Made by a program: the position numbers and the translations under genes
The notes under the pieces: model-generated
What the model was told of the DNA's origin: nothing
Seen by the model: the letters and a program-made list of their open reading frames with translations, nothing else
The model's database searches: none
Part shown: positions 62,087-64,000 of the stretch, piece after piece
Numbering within the stretch: position 1 is the stretch's first letter
Layout: each line of letters begins with the position of its first letter
NCBI GenBank assembly: GCA_026770025.1
Contig: JAMXDE010000017.1
Location: 868,001-932,000, forward strand
Reading direction: 5' to 3'
DNA length: 64,000 bases
Source of the DNA: Craspedostauros australis
Taxonomy: Eukaryota > Bacillariophyta > Bacillariophyceae > Mastogloiales > Achnanthaceae

Positions 62087-64000
62087 TTAGAGCGAGTGAA
62101 AGCCAAGGATGGATGTCAACAGCAGGATCAGTCCCATCGACGTTGCAGCACGCGCCGATGTGGCACCACCGCTCTTGCGTTGCAAGAACGGATTGTCAAC
62201 GCCGTCATCGCTTGATTCCGTGTTGGATTCCATTGGCGTGGATGTAGGTGCAAGCGTGGCAGCGTTGCCATCATCAGTCGCCGAAGATGTGGTTATCGGG
62301 ACCGTTGGTTCTTGTGTGGTTGGCGCCATCGATGCATTGATCGTTGGCGTTGACGTCGGTTGTCCGGTTGGCGTGGCCGTCTCTTGATTTTGCGTCATTG
62401 TTGGAGACGAGGTTGGGATCGACGAAGGACGAGCCGAATTGACGACGGTGGGAGATACCGATTGACTTTTCGTTGTCGGTCGCAAAGTTGGAGGCGCAGA
62501 AGGGGATACGGAAGGCTGGGCCGTCGGCATCACGGTTGGTTGCGACGTCGGCAGGGCGCTTGGTTGCTGTGTGGGTGTTGCAGTTGGTTGGGATGTTGGT
62601 ACAACAGTTGGCGTCGATGATGCCTTCGATGTCGGCGAGGAAGTTCCTGATGGTGCTTGCGACGGAATCATGGTTGGTGCACCGGTCGGTCCGCTTGGCA
62701 ATGCCGACGGCTGGGCTGTTGGCTGGCCTGTTGCCATCGTGGGTGCGTCAGTTTGTTTGGAAGGCGCGCTTGATTGTTCGGTTGGAGAGGCGCTTCGGGC
62801 ACTCGGAGCACTGGATTGCTGGGTCGGGGATGCAGTGACTACGGTTGGTAGGTTCGACTCCATTGTTGGTGCATTCGACGCCAGAGTTGGCGAATCCGTT
62901 TCGATTGTGGGAACGTCTGATCTCAGAGTGGGAGCCGACGTTGTGATGGTTGGGGCAGGCGAAGACTGGGTGGGTGTGTCCGTCTCCATCGTCGGCATAG
63001 CACTAGCCATGCTTGGTGCATGCGTCTCAAGAGTGGGCGATGCAGTGGTGATCGTCGGCGACGACGTGGCTCGTGTGGGGCTGGAGGTTGGCCCGGACGT
63101 GGGCGGGATGTCGAATCGGCCGTAGACGATGATTTCCCACTCCACCAATATCTCCGACCCGTCATTCGTGGCGTCTTCGTCTCCCACAACTCCCTTCGAA
63201 ATGTCCGCCACTGTGAGCTTCCATTCGCCAATGGGAGATTCGCCCCAGTTGCGCATGGTGAGGAACTTCCAATCTTCGGCCGACCTGGTCTCTGGCCTGT
63301 TGCCAGGGTGCAAGATGGACTCGACTCCGGTTGGAGATGTGAGCTTGATATCCAGATCTCCACGTGATGGGTGGTCGATGTGGATGTACACTCCCACCGA
63401 TTCGGTGTAGAAATGATGCAACTGGGTGACCGGACCAGTAGTTTGTGACAGCGCACCATCGGACGATGAAGGCAGCATGATGCTGGATTGCACGGGAGCT
63501 GTGCTATCGTCTGGGATTGGCACATTCAGCACCCCGGATTCTCCGACCACGATGTCCTCAGGCGCGTACGGCGTCCACGTTTTCGCAGCGGCAACCGCCT
63601 TGGCCGCGTCAACAATGCCGAAGCCGTAGTAGTACGAGTGGTGCACTCCGGCTGTGTTCTTCACCCAATCATTGTCAAATTCATCAAAACCGTCTGTGGC
63701 AAACACGGGGTCGGACGTTTGTGCCAGGATGCCCTGCACGTCGCGCCATGTCAGTTCAGGGTTTGCCTCCAGCACCAGAGCAAGCACGCCCGATACAACC
63801 GGTGCGGAGAACGATGTCCCGAGTCCGTTGATGGCACAGGAGCCGTCGATGCCGGTTGTCACCATATTTCCCATATAATCGCCGTCTCCACCGGGTGCCG
63901 ACACAAGCAGCGCTGCGCCGGGTGTGGAATACGACGCATGCTGGCCGGACCTACCAACCGCGCCGACGGTGATGGTGAATCGTGTGTTCGTGAAGCCTTG
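62087..64000 (-). CDS. Secreted subtilase with P domain and Pro/Thr-rich tail (5' end outside window)
   Basis: Minus-strand gene running off the right edge; 637 C-terminal residues are present and the start, Asp and His catalytic parts lie outside. Residues 58-70 of the visible part (N-G-L-G-T-S-F-S-A-P-V-V-S) hold the catalytic Ser of S8 peptidases. Residues 140-265 match the P/Homo B domain of kexin-type proprotein convertases (H-P-S-R-G-D-L-D-I-K-L, then W-G-E-S-P-I-G-E-W-K-L-T-V-A-D). Residues 270-590 are a mucin-like repeat region built from S/T-P-T units. The protein ends in a hydrophobic segment (L-I-L-L-L-T-S-I-L-G-F) with almost nothing after it, suggesting a GPI anchor or tail anchor. 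It probably cleaves proteins in the late secretory pathway or at the cell surface. Confidence 0.9.
   Translation of the reverse strand, partial: QGFTNTRFTITVGAVGRSGQHASYSTPGAALLVSAPGGDGDYMGNMVTTGIDGSCAINGLGTSFSAPVVSGVLALVLEANPELTWRDVQGILAQTSDPVFATDGFDEFDNDWVKNTAGVHHSYYYGFGIVDAAKAVAAAKTWTPYAPEDIVVGESGVLNVPIPDDSTAPVQSSIMLPSSSDGALSQTTGPVTQLHHFYTESVGVYIHIDHPSRGDLDIKLTSPTGVESILHPGNRPETRSAEDWKFLTMRNWGESPIGEWKLTVADISKGVVGDEDATNDGSEILVEWEIIVYGRFDIPPTSGPTSSPTRATSSPTITTASPTLETHAPSMASAMPTMETDTPTQSSPAPTITTSAPTLRSDVPTIETDSPTLASNAPTMESNLPTVVTASPTQQSSAPSARSASPTEQSSAPSKQTDAPTMATGQPTAQPSALPSGPTGAPTMIPSQAPSGTSSPTSKASSTPTVVPTSQPTATPTQQPSALPTSQPTVMPTAQPSVSPSAPPTLRPTTKSQSVSPTVVNSARPSSIPTSSPTMTQNQETATPTGQPTSTPTINASMAPTTQEPTVPITTSSATDDGNAATLAPTSTPMESNTESSDDGVDNPFLQRKSGGATSARAATSMGLILLLTSILGFHSL

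Noticed and set aside
1-64000. tRNA, rRNA or CRISPR loci
   Set aside because: I looked for T-loop GGTTCGAATCC-like boxes with matching arms and for spaced direct repeats and found none that hold up; a covariance-model search would be needed to be certain.

Overview
This is a 64 kb stretch of nuclear DNA from a eukaryote. Spliceosomal GT..AG introns of about 150-320 bp interrupt eight of the genes, Kozak-like ATG starts are used, and there are no operons or ribosome binding sites. The best taxonomic guess is a photosynthetic stramenopile (ochrophyte, the wider diatom relationship). I infer this from three protein types I associate with that group: the RGLE-type protein at 18.8-19.5 kb, the ankyrin protein at 55.9-57.2 kb with its N-R-F-G-E-S and D-D-Y-G-R-T-P signature, and the Pro-Thr-rich subtilase at the right edge. 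A fourth hint is a signal peptide followed by an A-F-S-F-P motif, like an ochrophyte plastid-targeting leader, on the thioredoxin protein at 30-32 kb. The species cannot be named from the sequence.

Layout, left to right. 0-8 kb: a 3' segment duplicated 7.2 kb apart (at 0 and at 7.2 kb), a perfect hexanucleotide tract of 65 copies, a HAT/TPR-repeat protein, a DUF1749 alpha/beta hydrolase (minus strand, one intron) and an ankyrin-coiled coil-BTB protein. 8-20 kb: an SLC43-like major facilitator transporter (minus), a large dynamin-family GTPase, an unrecognised 596-residue protein and the RGLE-type protein. 20.3-26.4 kb: a complete-looking 6.08 kb DNA transposon with 152 bp terminal inverted repeats, a 4 bp target-site duplication and a DDE-type transposase gene with one frame change near its 3' end. 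27-36 kb: a Tudor-like protein, a two-exon thioredoxin fusion protein and an unrecognised Lys/Asn-rich protein. 36-49 kb: a two-exon DHHC-type (here DHYC) palmitoyltransferase, a four-helix membrane protein with a coiled-coil tail, a small secreted Gly/Asp-rich protein, a three-exon SLC35/TPT-type transporter and a secretory thioredoxin-fold protein. 49-54 kb: three tandem short-chain dehydrogenase genes with the same intron position. 55-64 kb: the ankyrin protein, a three-exon ARL2 GTPase with an acidic insertion, the ER J-protein DNAJC25, and the 3' part of a secreted subtilase with a P domain and a mucin-like tail.

Apart from the SDR triplet and the duplicated BTB region, neighbours do not look functionally linked; this is an ordinary gene-dense eukaryotic arrangement. 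Membrane traffic and secretory-pathway functions are frequent (dynamin, palmitoyltransferase, SLC35-type carrier, ARL2, DNAJC25, subtilase). I found no convincing tRNA, rRNA or CRISPR array. Gaps between genes are 0.4-2 kb. They carry short microsatellites and a recurrent TACGAGT/ACTCGTA motif but no further coding regions I can support.
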